A DNA stretch of 64,000 bases. Origin: Nocardia cyriacigeorgica. Its GTDB lineage: Bacteria > Actinomycetota > Actinomycetes > Mycobacteriales > Mycobacteriaceae. Of the stretch, positions 34,168 to 45,493 are shown in pieces; the first letter of the stretch is position 1; each line of letters opens with the position of its first letter. Made by a program: the position numbers and the translations under genes. The notes beneath the pieces were generated by a model. The model made no database searches, was not told the origin of the DNA, and worked only from the letters and a program-made list of their open reading frames with translations. The stretch spans positions 200,299-264,298 of the forward strand of contig NZ_JAAGUY010000004.1 in the NCBI RefSeq assembly GCF_010868145.1, written 5' to 3'.

Positions 34168-34851
34168 GTGAACGACCTCGCGCCGGACGTGCCGGAACAG
34201 CTACCCGGACCCACCGAATGGGGCGAGCATCCGCACGGTGTCGGCCCATGGGCAGACGAATTCGGCGGGCAGCCACCGGACGATCCACGACTCGATCCGG
34301 TGCTGCTCGCCGAGGGCGATCGCCGCAACGTGGTCGACGCCTATCGGTATTGGACTCGCGAAGCGATCGTCGCCGATATCGATCGGCGCAGGCATCCCTT
34401 CCACGTCGCGATCGAGAACTTCGGACACGACGCGAATATCGGCACCGTTGTCCGCACTGCCAACGCGTTCGCGGCCGCGGCGGTGCACATCATCGGTAGA
34501 CGGCGCTGGAATCGTCGCGGCGCCATGGTCACCGACCGCTATCAGCACATCGAGCACCACACCGATATCGCCGCCCTGATGGAGTTCGCCCGCCGGGAGG
34601 AACTGACCGTCGTCGCGGTCGACAATGTCCCCGGTTCGGTGCCGTTGGAAACCGCTCGACTCCCGCGCCGCTGCCTGCTGCTGTTCGGCCAGGAGGGCCC
34701 CGGCGTCACCGAACATGCTCGCGAAGCCGCGACGCTGACGGTGTCCATTGCTCAGTTCGGCTCCACCCGCAGCATCAATGCCGGTGTGGCCGCAGGCATC
34801 GCCATGCACGCCTGGATAGGTCAACATGCCGATCTGACCACAGCCTGGTAA
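34168..34851 (+). CDS. TrmH/SpoU family RNA 2'-O-methyltransferase
   Basis: 227 residues. The three SPOUT motifs are clear: motif 1 NFGHDANIGTVVRTANAF, motif 2 LLLFGQEGPGVT and motif 3 SIAQFGSTRSINAGVAAGIA, which form the knot that binds S-adenosylmethionine. The RNA target (tRNA or rRNA) cannot be told from the sequence. It corresponds to Rv0380c of M. tuberculosis. TAGCAT (34155-34160) ends exactly 7 bases before the GTG at 34168: leaderless. Confidence 0.93.
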   Translation: MNDLAPDVPEQLPGPTEWGEHPHGVGPWADEFGGQPPDDPRLDPVLLAEGDRRNVVDAYRYWTREAIVADIDRRRHPFHVAIENFGHDANIGTVVRTANAFAAAAVHIIGRRRWNRRGAMVTDRYQHIEHHTDIAALMEFARREELTVVAVDNVPGSVPLETARLPRRCLLLFGQEGPGVTEHAREAATLTVSIAQFGSTRSINAGVAAGIAMHAWIGQHADLTTAW

Positions 34852-34896
34852 CAATTAGACGGCGAAACCCGGTCCCGACCTGGCACCATTGGAGCT

Positions 34897-36063
34897 ATGA
34901 CCACGCGGAGGGACGCCCGGCGTCAGGGGGAATTCAATGAGCCGACGCCCACGCTGTGGTCCGAACGCGCCGATATGGCCGAATCGGCCATCATCTCCCG
35001 GCATCTGCGTCCGCTGTGGGGACTGCCCGGCACCACACTCGGCGTGGTCGGCTGGCCGGCCACCAGACGTGAGCGCCTGTTCATGTCCTGGCATTACTGG
35101 TGGCAGGCGCATCTGATCGACTGTGCGGTCGACGCGGCCACCCGGGTGCCGACTCCGGCCCGCCGCAAACGGATCAGCGCCCTCGCCCGCTCGCATCGCC
35201 TGCGCAACATCACCGGCTGGACCAACCGCTACTACGACGATATGGCTTGGCTGGCCATCGCTGTGGAGCGCGCGCACCGGACCCAGGACACCGAGGAGGC
35301 ACCTGGAGCGCTGCTCGCGCTGGGGAAGGAACTCTACGAATCCTGGGACCCCGATACCGGTGGCGGCATTCCCTGGCGGGTGGGCGCCGACTATTTCAAT
35401 GCGCCCGCGAACGGTCCGGCGGCGATCGCGTTGCTGCGGCTCGGCCGCCATGAACGCGCAGCCGAGATGGCCGACTGGCTCGACGCCACACTGCGCGACC
35501 CGGAGACCGGGCTGATCCTGGACGGCATCCATCTGCCCTCCGGTGAGATCGAACGCCCGGTGTTCACCTACTGCCAGGGTGTCGTGCTCGGCCTGGAGAC
35601 CGAACTCGCGGTCCACACCGGAGAGGCGAAACACCTCGAGCGAGTGCATCGCCTGCTGGCCGCGGTCGAGGACCGGATGACAACGCGCGGCGTCGTCCAA
35701 GGTGGCGGTGGCGGAGACGGTGGCCTGTTCAACGGCATATTGATCCGCTACCTCGCAGTGGTGGCCTTGATGCTTCCCGGCGATGACGCAGAGCAGGAAG
35801 CCGACCGGCGCTGCGCCGCCTCGATCGTGCTGTCGTCGGCGAAGGCGGCGTGGACGAACCGCCTCGAGGTGGAGGGCGAACCGCTGTTCGGCCACGACTG
35901 GAGCAAACAGGCACAGCTTCCAGGCGGAAGTTCCGGCGCCGGGCACTTCACTTCCGGCGGTTCGGTGACGTCATCGAAGGTGCCCGAACGCGATCTGTCG
36001 GTGCAATTGTCGGGGTGGATGCTGATGGAGGCGGCGCATTTGGTGAGCGCGGCGGGGATGTGA
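34897..36063 (+). CDS. GH76 family glycoside hydrolase (endo-1,6-mannanase-like)
   Basis: 388 residues with the (alpha/alpha)6 character of GH76 and the catalytic Asp pair D114-D115 in RYYDDMAWLAIA. Such enzymes act on alpha-1,6-mannan, so lipomannan or lipoarabinomannan backbone is a possible substrate. There is no signal peptide, which is odd for a glycan hydrolase whose substrate lies outside and suggests either a cytosolic substrate or a non-classical route. It corresponds to Rv0365c of M. tuberculosis. CACCAT (34884-34889) ends 7 bases before the ATG. Confidence 0.88.
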   Translation: MTTRRDARRQGEFNEPTPTLWSERADMAESAIISRHLRPLWGLPGTTLGVVGWPATRRERLFMSWHYWWQAHLIDCAVDAATRVPTPARRKRISALARSHRLRNITGWTNRYYDDMAWLAIAVERAHRTQDTEEAPGALLALGKELYESWDPDTGGGIPWRVGADYFNAPANGPAAIALLRLGRHERAAEMADWLDATLRDPETGLILDGIHLPSGEIERPVFTYCQGVVLGLETELAVHTGEAKHLERVHRLLAAVEDRMTTRGVVQGGGGGDGGLFNGILIRYLAVVALMLPGDDAEQEADRRCAASIVLSSAKAAWTNRLEVEGEPLFGHDWSKQAQLPGGSSGAGHFTSGGSVTSSKVPERDLSVQLSGWMLMEAAHLVSAAGM

Positions 36064-36131
36064 ACGACCCGCCGGGCGGGCTTGACGTTGATACGCACCG
36101 CCTCGGCTCAGTTGGGCCTTTCCAAGCCCGC

Positions 36132-36674
36132 TCAGGTCAGTCGATAGGTGAGCTTGGCGAACTGGCCCATCTGCTCGACACCGACCAACCGCATCCGGTC
36201 CGAGAGGATCCGGCGCGGCAGCAGCGGCGCACCGCCACCGAGCGTCACCGGGGTGATGCCGACGATCACTTCGTCGAGCAGGCCCGCGTCGGCGAATTGC
36301 CCGGCCAGTTCTCCGCCGCCGACCACCCAGATGTCGCGATCGCCCGCCGCCGCGGCCATCTGCTCGTGCACCGCGCCCACATCGCCTGCGGCGAAGTGGA
36401 GGTTCGCTCCGGGGATCGCGGGCAGGTCGCGATGGGTGAACACCCAGCAGGGGCGGTCACCGTAGTTCTCCGGCCAGTACTCCTGTGGGTTGTTGGCGGC
36501 CATCCATTCGTAGGTCGTTGCGCCCATACACATGGCTCCGACGCCGAGCAGGAACTCGTCCACATCGCTGGTCGCGGTATCGGCGTCGGCCACGGCCATC
36601 AGCCAATCCAAGGAGTTGTCCGGGTCGGCGATGTAGCCGTCGAGGCTGGTCGCGGTGTAGTAGAGGGTCGTCAT
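36132..36674 (-). CDS. Dihydrofolate-reductase-like protein (RibD C-terminal fold)
   Basis: 180 residues with the RibD C-terminal/DHFR-like fold: TATSLDGYIAD at the N-terminus, MGATTYEWM, DIWVVGGGELAGQF and LGGGAPLLP. It lacks the deaminase half of RibD and is not a riboflavin gene; small members of this family are NADPH-dependent reductases of unknown substrate. ATG at 36674 is chosen because CAGGAT ends 8 bases before it and the protein begins directly at the beta strand TTLYYTATSLDG. A perfect 9-bp inverted repeat lies 20 bases upstream. Confidence 0.9.
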   Translation of the reverse strand: MTTLYYTATSLDGYIADPDNSLDWLMAVADADTATSDVDEFLLGVGAMCMGATTYEWMAANNPQEYWPENYGDRPCWVFTHRDLPAIPGANLHFAAGDVGAVHEQMAAAAGDRDIWVVGGGELAGQFADAGLLDEVIVGITPVTLGGGAPLLPRRILSDRMRLVGVEQMGQFAKLTYRLT

Positions 36675-36694
36675 GGACGTCGATCCTGGCACCG

Positions 36695-36719
36695 AAACCT
36701 GACATCTTCGGTCAGGTTT
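36695..36719. promoter_or_regulatory. Perfect 9-bp inverted repeat upstream of the DHFR-like gene
   Basis: AAACCTGAC-N7-GTCAGGTTT. It lies just upstream of the -10 of the DHFR-like gene (operator position) but also 138 bases downstream of the SnoaL-like gene on the same strand, and its A-rich/T-rich ends fit a terminator too. Both readings are possible. Confidence 0.55.
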
Positions 36720-36856
36720 ATCTCCATCTCGATGTGGCGGTGCCGAAATCGGCAGGCACGTGGATCGCTGGCCTGCAGTACCGCGCTGCCGAAATGGGGG
36801 ACCGCAGCTGAACCGTCCACGACCGCCCGCTCGATCTTTGACGGTCCTGCCTGAGG

Positions 36857-37312
36857 CTACGAGCTCCCGGCGGCAGGTTCGGGTGCGAGGAGCGTCGTCA
36901 CGGCGGCGATGGTCTTGGTGTCCCAGTAGAACGGCCGGATCTCGGCGATCCGGCCGTTCTCCAGGCGCAGGGTTTGCAGGATCGGGAAGTCGAGCTCACG
37001 TCCGGTGGCGCGGGCTCGGGCGTGGATTCGGGTGTGGACTACGGCGGTGGTGCCGGTGGCGAGGAATTGCTGGTCGAGGAGGTCGAAGACTTCCCATACG
37101 GCGCTCATTGCGGTGAAGAAGCGTTCGAGGCCGGTGTGGCCACGCCAGATGCCCCCGTATGGGAGGGCATCGGCCTGGTAAAGGACGACGTCCGGGGAGA
37201 AGTAGGGAGCGAGGGTAGCGAAGGAGGCTCGACCTGGGCCACCTGCGGCCAGGTAGCGAGCTTCGGCGGCGTACATGCCGGTGAGGACGTCGAGCGCGGT
37301 GTGGTCGGACAT
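36857..37312 (-). CDS. SnoaL/NTF2-like protein
   Basis: 151 residues, NTF2-like cone fold (ASFATLAPYFSPDVVLYQAD, GHTGLERFFTAM, TRIHARARATGRELDFPILQ). SnoaL-like proteins range from polyketide cyclases to small isomerases or ligand-binding proteins; no biosynthetic genes are adjacent. The ATG at 37312 starts just before the fold; the longer upstream frame is Arg/Ser-rich and rejected. Confidence 0.85.
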   Translation of the reverse strand: MSDHTALDVLTGMYAAEARYLAAGGPGRASFATLAPYFSPDVVLYQADALPYGGIWRGHTGLERFFTAMSAVWEVFDLLDQQFLATGTTAVVHTRIHARARATGRELDFPILQTLRLENGRIAEIRPFYWDTKTIAAVTTLLAPEPAAGSS

Positions 37313-37422
37313 GGAATCAGTGTTGCGCCGCACAGAACTAGACGCTGGCGATATTCGGACACCGCGACTCATCTGCTCACGTGCCGTTCCAGGCATATCC
37401 TGGACCTACGGGGTGATGGCGC

Positions 37423-37869
37423 ATGGACCACGTGCGAGTGTTGCGGGTGGTGCTCGGGGTGACGGCCGGGTACCTGATCCTGCTTGCGCTGTGGCTGGGG
37501 TGGGTGGTGAACCATACGCCGGACGGGACCGTGCCGTTCCAGATCATGGCGCTGGTGGGGATGTTCGGGTCGTGTATCGGGATCGGGTTGATGTGGACCG
37601 GGCGGCCGTCGAAGGCGGATCGGCAGCTGGCGCGGCACGGGATCGAGGGCTGGGCACGGGTCGAGCATGTGCGGCCGCTGGCGCGGACCGATCATCACAG
37701 TGAGATGACCGAGTTGGATCTGGAGTTCACCGTGCCGGGGTCCGAAAGTTACCGGGGGACGGTGGTTTACGACGTGACGCCAGCCGACAAGGAGCGCTTG
37801 GCGATCGGGGAGACGATTTCGATCCGCGTCGACCCGGCAAACCGGGATCGAGTGATGTTCTGTCTCTGA
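37423..37869 (+). CDS. Two-helix membrane protein with C-terminal beta domain
   Basis: 148 residues: transmembrane helices at about 7-28 and 38-58, then a soluble domain of about 85 residues rich in beta strands (ELDLEFTVPGSESYRGTVVY, then VDPANRDRVMFCL). The layout resembles DUF3592-type proteins. The start at 37423 has GGGGTG at suitable spacing. Function unknown. Convergent with the YhhN gene. Confidence 0.75.
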   Translation: MDHVRVLRVVLGVTAGYLILLALWLGWVVNHTPDGTVPFQIMALVGMFGSCIGIGLMWTGRPSKADRQLARHGIEGWARVEHVRPLARTDHHSEMTELDLEFTVPGSESYRGTVVYDVTPADKERLAIGETISIRVDPANRDRVMFCL

Positions 37870-37970
37870 CAGGCGCCGAGCACTCACCGTGATCGCCGTG
37901 GCAGCGCCGATCCGGAGGATTCGAGCGAACCGCGTTTCGCATGCGCCGGTGCGCCCCGGCCACGCCGCAC

Positions 37971-38663
37971 TCAGCCGCGGTTCGCGTGCGCCTTCGGATC
38001 GGCGAGCAAGTACTGCGCCGCACCATAAGTCGCCAGAATGACACCTTCGGTCACCCGCCGCGACCGCTCACTGCGCGCGAACAGCCGCCGCAGCACGATC
38101 AACCCATCGGACACCGTGAACAGCAGCGCACCCAGCCCGAGCCTGCTCCGCGGATCATCGTTCGGAATATTCAACCCCGCAACGTTTTCCGCACCAGGTG
38201 CGAGTGCCGGATCCGATGCGAGCACCGCCGCGGTGCCCAGCGTCGCACCGTAGGCCGTCAACGGCGCCGCTATGGCAGGTGCCTTGGCACGCATCAACGC
38301 ACCCGCACCAAGCCACGCCACCACTCGCGGCACAGCAATCGCCGGTTGCGGCCGCGCACCATGGCGCCACCACAGCGTCGCGTACCCGGCCTGCATCACC
38401 GCGAACGACGACGCACCGGCGATCAGCCTGCGGTCGTCATCAGGGGCGATGAGAAGCACGTCACCGACGGTGGCGGCGCCGAGCGCGCCGAGCAGCACGG
38501 TCCGGTCGGTCGGGTCGAGTTCGGCTTCGGTGCACGCGACATCCGCCGCGAGCAGCGGCATCATCAACGGCTTGGCAACCCATTGGAGCTTGTCGCGCCC
38601 GGTGAGGGCACCGAACACGGTGACGGCGGTGGCGACGAGATATCCGGTGCGAAAGGGCCGCAT
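37971..38663 (-). CDS. YhhN family membrane protein (lysoplasmalogenase-like)
   Basis: 230 residues, about eight transmembrane segments. Conserved acidic motifs of the YhhN/TMEM86 family are visible (GDVLLIAPDDDRRLIAG and LFTVSDGLIVLRRLF). Mammalian and some bacterial members hydrolyse the vinyl-ether bond of lysoplasmalogen; activity in actinobacteria is not established. The ATG follows the fabH stop by 3 bases, so the two genes are an operon. A lipid-related role is in keeping with that neighbour. Confidence 0.88.
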   Translation of the reverse strand: MRPFRTGYLVATAVTVFGALTGRDKLQWVAKPLMMPLLAADVACTEAELDPTDRTVLLGALGAATVGDVLLIAPDDDRRLIAGASSFAVMQAGYATLWWRHGARPQPAIAVPRVVAWLGAGALMRAKAPAIAAPLTAYGATLGTAAVLASDPALAPGAENVAGLNIPNDDPRSRLGLGALLFTVSDGLIVLRRLFARSERSRRVTEGVILATYGAAQYLLADPKAHANRG

Positions 38664-38666
38664 CTG

Positions 38667-39722
38667 TCAGAAGCTCGGCTCGGCGGGTTTGGGCGGCAGG
38701 GTGACGACCTGCCCGGCGTAGCTGAGCCCGGCACCGAACCCGAGCAGCAACGCCAACTGACCGCCCTTGGCCTTACCGGTGACCAGCATTTCCTCCATGG
38801 CCAGCGGGATCGAGGCGGCCGAGGTGTTGCCGGTGTTCTCGATGTCATTGGCCATCGGGATGTCCTCGGCCAGGCCGAGGTTCTTCTTCATCAGCTCGTT
38901 GATGCGGGCGTTGGCCTGATGCGGCACGAACACCTCGATGTCCTCCTTGGCGACCCCGGAGGCATTCAGTGCGTCCGACAGCGCGCGCGGCAGCGTCACC
39001 GCGGCCCAGCGGAACACCTTGGGACCTTCCATGCGCAGCGCCATCCGCTTCAGCGGCTCGCCGTCGTAGCCTTCTTCCTGGATCGCGTCGGCCCTGTTCA
39101 TGTATTCGAGGAAGTCGACGTCCTGGGCGATGGCCTCGGCGTTCTCGCCGTCACTCCCCCACACCGTCGGGGAGATGCCGTTCTCCTCGCTCGGGCCGAC
39201 GACGACGGCGCCCGCACCGTCACCGAAGATCATCGCGGTACCGCGGTCGGTCGGGTCGAGACCGACAGTCATCGTTTCGGCGCCGATGACCAGCACGTAT
39301 TCGGCCGAACCCGACCGGATCAGGTCAGCGGCGACACCGAGGCCGTATCCGAAACCACCGCAGCCGGAGGTCAGATCGAAGGCGGGAATGCCGTTGATGC
39401 CCAGGTCCGAGGCAATGGTCGGCGCGCCGTGCGGGGTGAGCTTGAGCCAGCTGGAGGTACACAGGATGAGCGCACCGATCTTGGACCGGTCGATGCCGGT
39501 GTTGTTCAATGCGCGGTCACCGGCGGCCGCGGCCATCGAACGCAGCGTCTCGTCGCCGCTGATCCAGCGACGGTTGCGAACACCGGTGCGCTCGTAGATC
39601 CACTGGTCGGTCGAGTCGAGAACCTCGCACACCTCGTCATTGCTGACCACGCGCTGCGGCCGGTAGGCACCGATACCGAGCATCGCGACATTGTCGCGAC
39701 CCTTCTTGACTGCAATGCTCAC
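38667..39722 (-). CDS. fabH: Beta-ketoacyl-ACP synthase III
   Basis: 351 residues from the GTG at 39722 (GTG at 39725 is directly next to it). The Cys-His-Asn triad is present: Cys121 in TSGCGGFGYG, His in VPHQANARINEL and Asn in NDIENTGNTSAASIP. FabH condenses acyl-CoA with malonyl-ACP and links FAS-I products to FAS-II in mycolate synthesis; a KAS III working on other acyl chains is also possible. It is not near other FAS-II genes except hadAB 13 kb away. The gene pairs with a YhhN-type membrane protein. Confidence 0.92.
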   Translation of the reverse strand: MSIAVKKGRDNVAMLGIGAYRPQRVVSNDEVCEVLDSTDQWIYERTGVRNRRWISGDETLRSMAAAAGDRALNNTGIDRSKIGALILCTSSWLKLTPHGAPTIASDLGINGIPAFDLTSGCGGFGYGLGVAADLIRSGSAEYVLVIGAETMTVGLDPTDRGTAMIFGDGAGAVVVGPSEENGISPTVWGSDGENAEAIAQDVDFLEYMNRADAIQEEGYDGEPLKRMALRMEGPKVFRWAAVTLPRALSDALNASGVAKEDIEVFVPHQANARINELMKKNLGLAEDIPMANDIENTGNTSAASIPLAMEEMLVTGKAKGGQLALLLGFGAGLSYAGQVVTLPPKPAEPSF

Positions 39723-39788
39723 CACGGCGACTCACACGACCCTTCAACTACCGAATTAATCAGCACCAGGCTAGCCGAGGGCAACTAC

Positions 39789-40337
39789 TCAGCCCAGGGC
39801 GAGATCCTTCAGTCCGAGAATCGAACGGTACTCCAGTCCCTCGGCGGCAATGACCTGATCGGCGCCGGTCTCCCGGTCCACCACGGTCGCCACTCCGACG
39901 ACGGTCGCACCCGCCTCACGCAGCGCGCGCACGGCCGTGAGCGGCGAGTTACCGGTGGTGGTGGTGTCCTCGACGACCAGCACCCGTTTGCCGACGATGT
40001 CGGGACCTTCGATCTGGCGCTGCATGCCGTGCGTCTTGGCGGCCTTGCGCACCACGAACGCGTCGATCGGGCGGCCGGGCGCGTGCATGACGGCCAGCGC
40101 CACCGGATCGGCGCCCATGGTGAGCCCTCCGACGGCATCGAAGTCCCAGTCGGCTACCAGCTCGCGAAGCAGTTTGCCGATCAGCGGCCCGGCCTGATGG
40201 TGCAGGGTCGCGCGACGCAGGTCGACGTAGTAGTCGGCCTCTTTACCCGAGGACAGCGTCACCTTGCCGTGCACAACGGCGAGTTCGCGCACCAGCGCCG
40301 CCAAACTGTCCCGGTCGGTTGTTGCCTGGTCGATCAT
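39789..40337 (-). CDS. pyrE: Orotate phosphoribosyltransferase
   Basis: 182 residues. The PRPP-binding loop VLVVEDTTTTGNS is at 119-131 and the dimer-loop region VVRKAAKTHGMQRQIEGP precedes it. It makes orotidine 5'-phosphate from orotate and PRPP in pyrimidine synthesis. ATG at 40337 has GAAGG upstream; the extension to 40361 is not needed. It corresponds to Rv0382c of M. tuberculosis and keeps its position next to the ttfA homologue. Confidence 0.97.
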   Translation of the reverse strand: MIDQATTDRDSLAALVRELAVVHGKVTLSSGKEADYYVDLRRATLHHQAGPLIGKLLRELVADWDFDAVGGLTMGADPVALAVMHAPGRPIDAFVVRKAAKTHGMQRQIEGPDIVGKRVLVVEDTTTTGNSPLTAVRALREAGATVVGVATVVDRETGADQVIAAEGLEYRSILGLKDLALG

Positions 40338-40453
40338 GTGAGTCCTTCCGCGTGTGTTCAACGAGTCGCGTCACAGCGGTTTCGGCGAAGTCCGCCCGCC
40401 AGCACCTGCGGGTCAAGGGTACGGCGTGCGCTGTGGACGCCGAGCAGAGCGGG

Positions 40454-41641
40454 TTACTTCGGCACCGGGCCCTGGTACGGACGGAAACCAGGGTGGAACG
40501 GGCCGCCGGGTAGCTGCGGTAGGTCATCGTCGGCGGCGGGGGCACGATAGTCGGCCGGACGGCTGGTGCGGTCGGCCGATTCGGGGCGATCGGCCCCGGA
40601 CCAGCGGTCTTCACGCGCGGCCGGACGGGCGTCGGGGACGACGGCCAGGCTCGGGCGGCGCGCGGGTGGCGGATCCGCAGGGGCGTCACCGGTGCGCCCC
40701 GCTGGATCGCGCTCCGAGGGAATGGCCGCGTCGCCGGAAAGGTCGTCGTCCGCCTCGGCCCGAGCGGCGGGCCTGGCGCCGATCCCGCCGGTCTCGTCAT
40801 GGTCCGGCTCGTCGTAATCGGATTCGTCGTAGTCGGCGTCGTCGTAGCCGTCATCGTCGTAATCGGTGTCGAAGTCGTCGGAGTCGACCTCGTCGGACTC
40901 GGGTTCGTCCTCGCGGAACCGCCGCGGCGCGACCCGCGCGGCCGGGCGCTCATCTGCGTCATCGACCTCGGCGGCCCGGGTCCGGGCACGACCGTGCGCG
41001 CGCCCGCCCTCGTTGTCGATCCCGCGTGGTTCGGCGACCGGCGGCAGCACATGCAGCAGGCCGGACAACCGCAGCACCGCGTCGATCGCGGCTTCCCATT
41101 CCTTGGCCGGGGTGCCGACCGACAGCATGCCGAGAGTCCAGTTGCCCTCACTCCACAGCATCTGCACCGTCTCGGGCAGCGTCTCGATGAAGGCGACCAT
41201 CCGCTGATCGACGGCATGCCTGGCGATTTCGGGATTGGTCGCGAAGACCACGCGATCGCCGATGGCACCGAGCAGTTCCAGATCGTGGTCCTTGGGCGGG
41301 GCCGCGGTCTTCAAGCGCATATCGACGTCGATATCGGAGCCGATCTGCCTGCGCACGGCTACCAGCGTCGCGGAATCCTCGAGGTCGAAGAGCACGAACT
41401 TCTCGCCCTTGCGGATACCCGAGACCACGTCGACCGCGGACAGATAGCCGAGCTTGGCCAGCGCACCGCGCCGCCAGGTCGAGGACAGTGCCGGTTCCAC
41501 CGACACATACGTATAGCCCTGGGCCTTGGCCCAGACCTGGCGCGCGTGACCGGTCCGCTGTCGCTGGAGCCGATCGAAATACAGCAGCACGACCGCACCC
41601 ACGAGTGCGATCGCCGCCAACCCGAACCACATAGCCGTCAT
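40454..41641 (-). CDS. ttfA: TtfA homologue, trehalose monomycolate transport factor
   Basis: 395 residues. An N-terminal transmembrane anchor (about 3-22) is followed by a globular domain (about 40-210) and a long disordered tail. The tail contains a strongly acidic Asp/Tyr stretch (about 250-290; for example DTDYDDDGYDDADYDESDYD) and then a Pro/Arg-rich end. From family knowledge, TtfA (Rv0383c/MSMEG_0736) works with MmpL3 in export of trehalose monomycolate. Neighbours pyrE and clpB fit that locus. TAGGCT (41650-41655) ends 8 bases before the ATG: leaderless. Confidence 0.88.
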   Translation of the reverse strand: MTAMWFGLAAIALVGAVVLLYFDRLQRQRTGHARQVWAKAQGYTYVSVEPALSSTWRRGALAKLGYLSAVDVVSGIRKGEKFVLFDLEDSATLVAVRRQIGSDIDVDMRLKTAAPPKDHDLELLGAIGDRVVFATNPEIARHAVDQRMVAFIETLPETVQMLWSEGNWTLGMLSVGTPAKEWEAAIDAVLRLSGLLHVLPPVAEPRGIDNEGGRAHGRARTRAAEVDDADERPAARVAPRRFREDEPESDEVDSDDFDTDYDDDGYDDADYDESDYDEPDHDETGGIGARPAARAEADDDLSGDAAIPSERDPAGRTGDAPADPPPARRPSLAVVPDARPAAREDRWSGADRPESADRTSRPADYRAPAADDDLPQLPGGPFHPGFRPYQGPVPK

Positions 41642-41727
41642 CGTCGTCTAGCCTATCGAGCCGACCGGGCGTTTGCCCGGCACCACCCGCGCGCGCCGCA
41701 GCGTTTGTGGCGGATCACGAAATTCTG

Positions 41728-42525
41728 TCATCGCCCGCCGCCCGGAAGCGCCGTGCTGATGATGATTTTCGCGTGAATCGAACCGTCGGGCGCCTTATCG
41801 CCCTGAACGACGACGAGTTCGCCGGTCGGCAGATCCGCCGCGGAACCACCCGACATCGAGATCACCTGAGTGTTGGCGTCTGTGGTGACGGTGACGGTCG
41901 AGCCACCGACCGAACTGACGGTGAGCGTGCCGGCATTGTTGGCGGTGATGGTGCCCATGGTGGCACCGATGCCGTCGATACCCTCGATACCGGGCAGGCT
42001 TGGAATGACCAGCGGCGGCGTATTCGGGCCGGGGGTCGCGTTCGGGGTGCCGCCGGCGGTTGGCACAGATGAGGTCGCGGTATCGCTGGCCGAGGGTGTC
42101 GAATCTCCGCCACCGAACAGCAGGCCCGCGACAGCGCCCGCCACCGCGATCAACAGGACAACGGCCAGGCCGAGCCCGACCCACAGGCCGGTATTGCGTC
42201 TGGGTGGACGCGGCTGTCCACCCGACGGCGGCATCGCCCCCGGACCGCCCACCGCGGCCGGATCAGGTGTCGGCTGCGTCGGCGGCTGCCATTGCTGCCC
42301 CTCATAACCACCCCACTGGCTCTCGTAGGTGGGCATTTCGCGGGTCGGGTTCGACGGCGGTTTCCACGACTCGTATTGATCGGAGCCCGGATACGCCGTC
42401 GGCCCGAAGGCCTCGGTGTATTCGGTGGTGTGCAGCGGCTCGGTTCCGGATCCACCCGGCGGACCCAGGTGTTCGGTCGGCGAATCGTCCGGCCGCTGCC
42501 CCCACGGATCGTTCGGGTTGGTCAT
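41728..42525 (-). CDS. Membrane-anchored DUF5666 domain protein
   Basis: 265 residues: a Pro/Gly-rich cytoplasmic head of about 110 residues, one transmembrane helix (about 116-138, LWVGLGLAVVLLIAVAGAVAG), a Ser/Thr/Pro linker and a C-terminal beta domain with repeated short strands (GTITANNAGTLTVSSVGGST), which matches DUF5666. The head has DSPTEHL, a Thr with Asp at -3 and Leu at +3. TACGCT (42533-42538) ends 7 bases before the ATG: leaderless. Function unknown. Confidence 0.85.
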   Translation of the reverse strand: MTNPNDPWGQRPDDSPTEHLGPPGGSGTEPLHTTEYTEAFGPTAYPGSDQYESWKPPSNPTREMPTYESQWGGYEGQQWQPPTQPTPDPAAVGGPGAMPPSGGQPRPPRRNTGLWVGLGLAVVLLIAVAGAVAGLLFGGGDSTPSASDTATSSVPTAGGTPNATPGPNTPPLVIPSLPGIEGIDGIGATMGTITANNAGTLTVSSVGGSTVTVTTDANTQVISMSGGSAADLPTGELVVVQGDKAPDGSIHAKIIISTALPGGGR

Positions 42526-42598
42526 GCACCCAAGCGTACGAGGGACGGGCGCCGCAAGCATTCTTGTCGAGATACTCGAGACGCCCGTCCAGTGCCGA

Positions 42599-45154
<2,556 letters not shown>

Positions 45155-45252
45155 AAAGCACCTTCCTACTAGTCGATGTCTCCCCGGTGCCGAATGCGTG
45201 CAGGGCCTGCCGCCGTCGTCGGCACGGTGTCCTATCGTTCAACGCTCGAAAG

Positions 45253-45273
45253 GTTGAGTCTGTTCCGCTCAAC
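45253..45273. promoter_or_regulatory. HspR operator-like (HAIR) site upstream of clpB
   Basis: On the plus strand GTTGAGT-N7-GCTCAAC; on the minus strand GTTGAGC-N7-ACTCAAC. This matches 11 of 14 fixed positions of the HAIR consensus CTTGAGT-N7-ACTCAAG. Position and gene (clpB) agree with the known HspR regulon of actinobacteria. Confidence 0.7.
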
Positions 45274-45493
45274 TTTGGCAATTTTCGCGGCGCGCTGGGG
45301 CCGGACTCGATGCGAACGCTACGCCGTGATCGTGACCCGCAGAACGATGTTGCGCATCCAACATGTGACAAATGCCGGTAACCTGCCCTTACCCACATGA
45401 CCACGGCGTTTTCAGGGATACTTGCCTCGACGGAGGACCGCCGGTTACGGGTAGGTCCCCGGGCAGCTATTCGAGGGAAAGGAAGCCCACGCC

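Noticed and set aside
36076..36131. GCGGGCTTG / CAAGCCCGC pair between the GH76 and DHFR-like genes
   Set aside because: The arms are perfect but 38 bases apart, so a functional terminator hairpin is uncertain.
37941..40550. 869-codon open frame opposite yhhN, fabH and pyrE
   Set aside because: It runs antisense to three recognised genes and their gaps with Arg/His/Gly-rich content.
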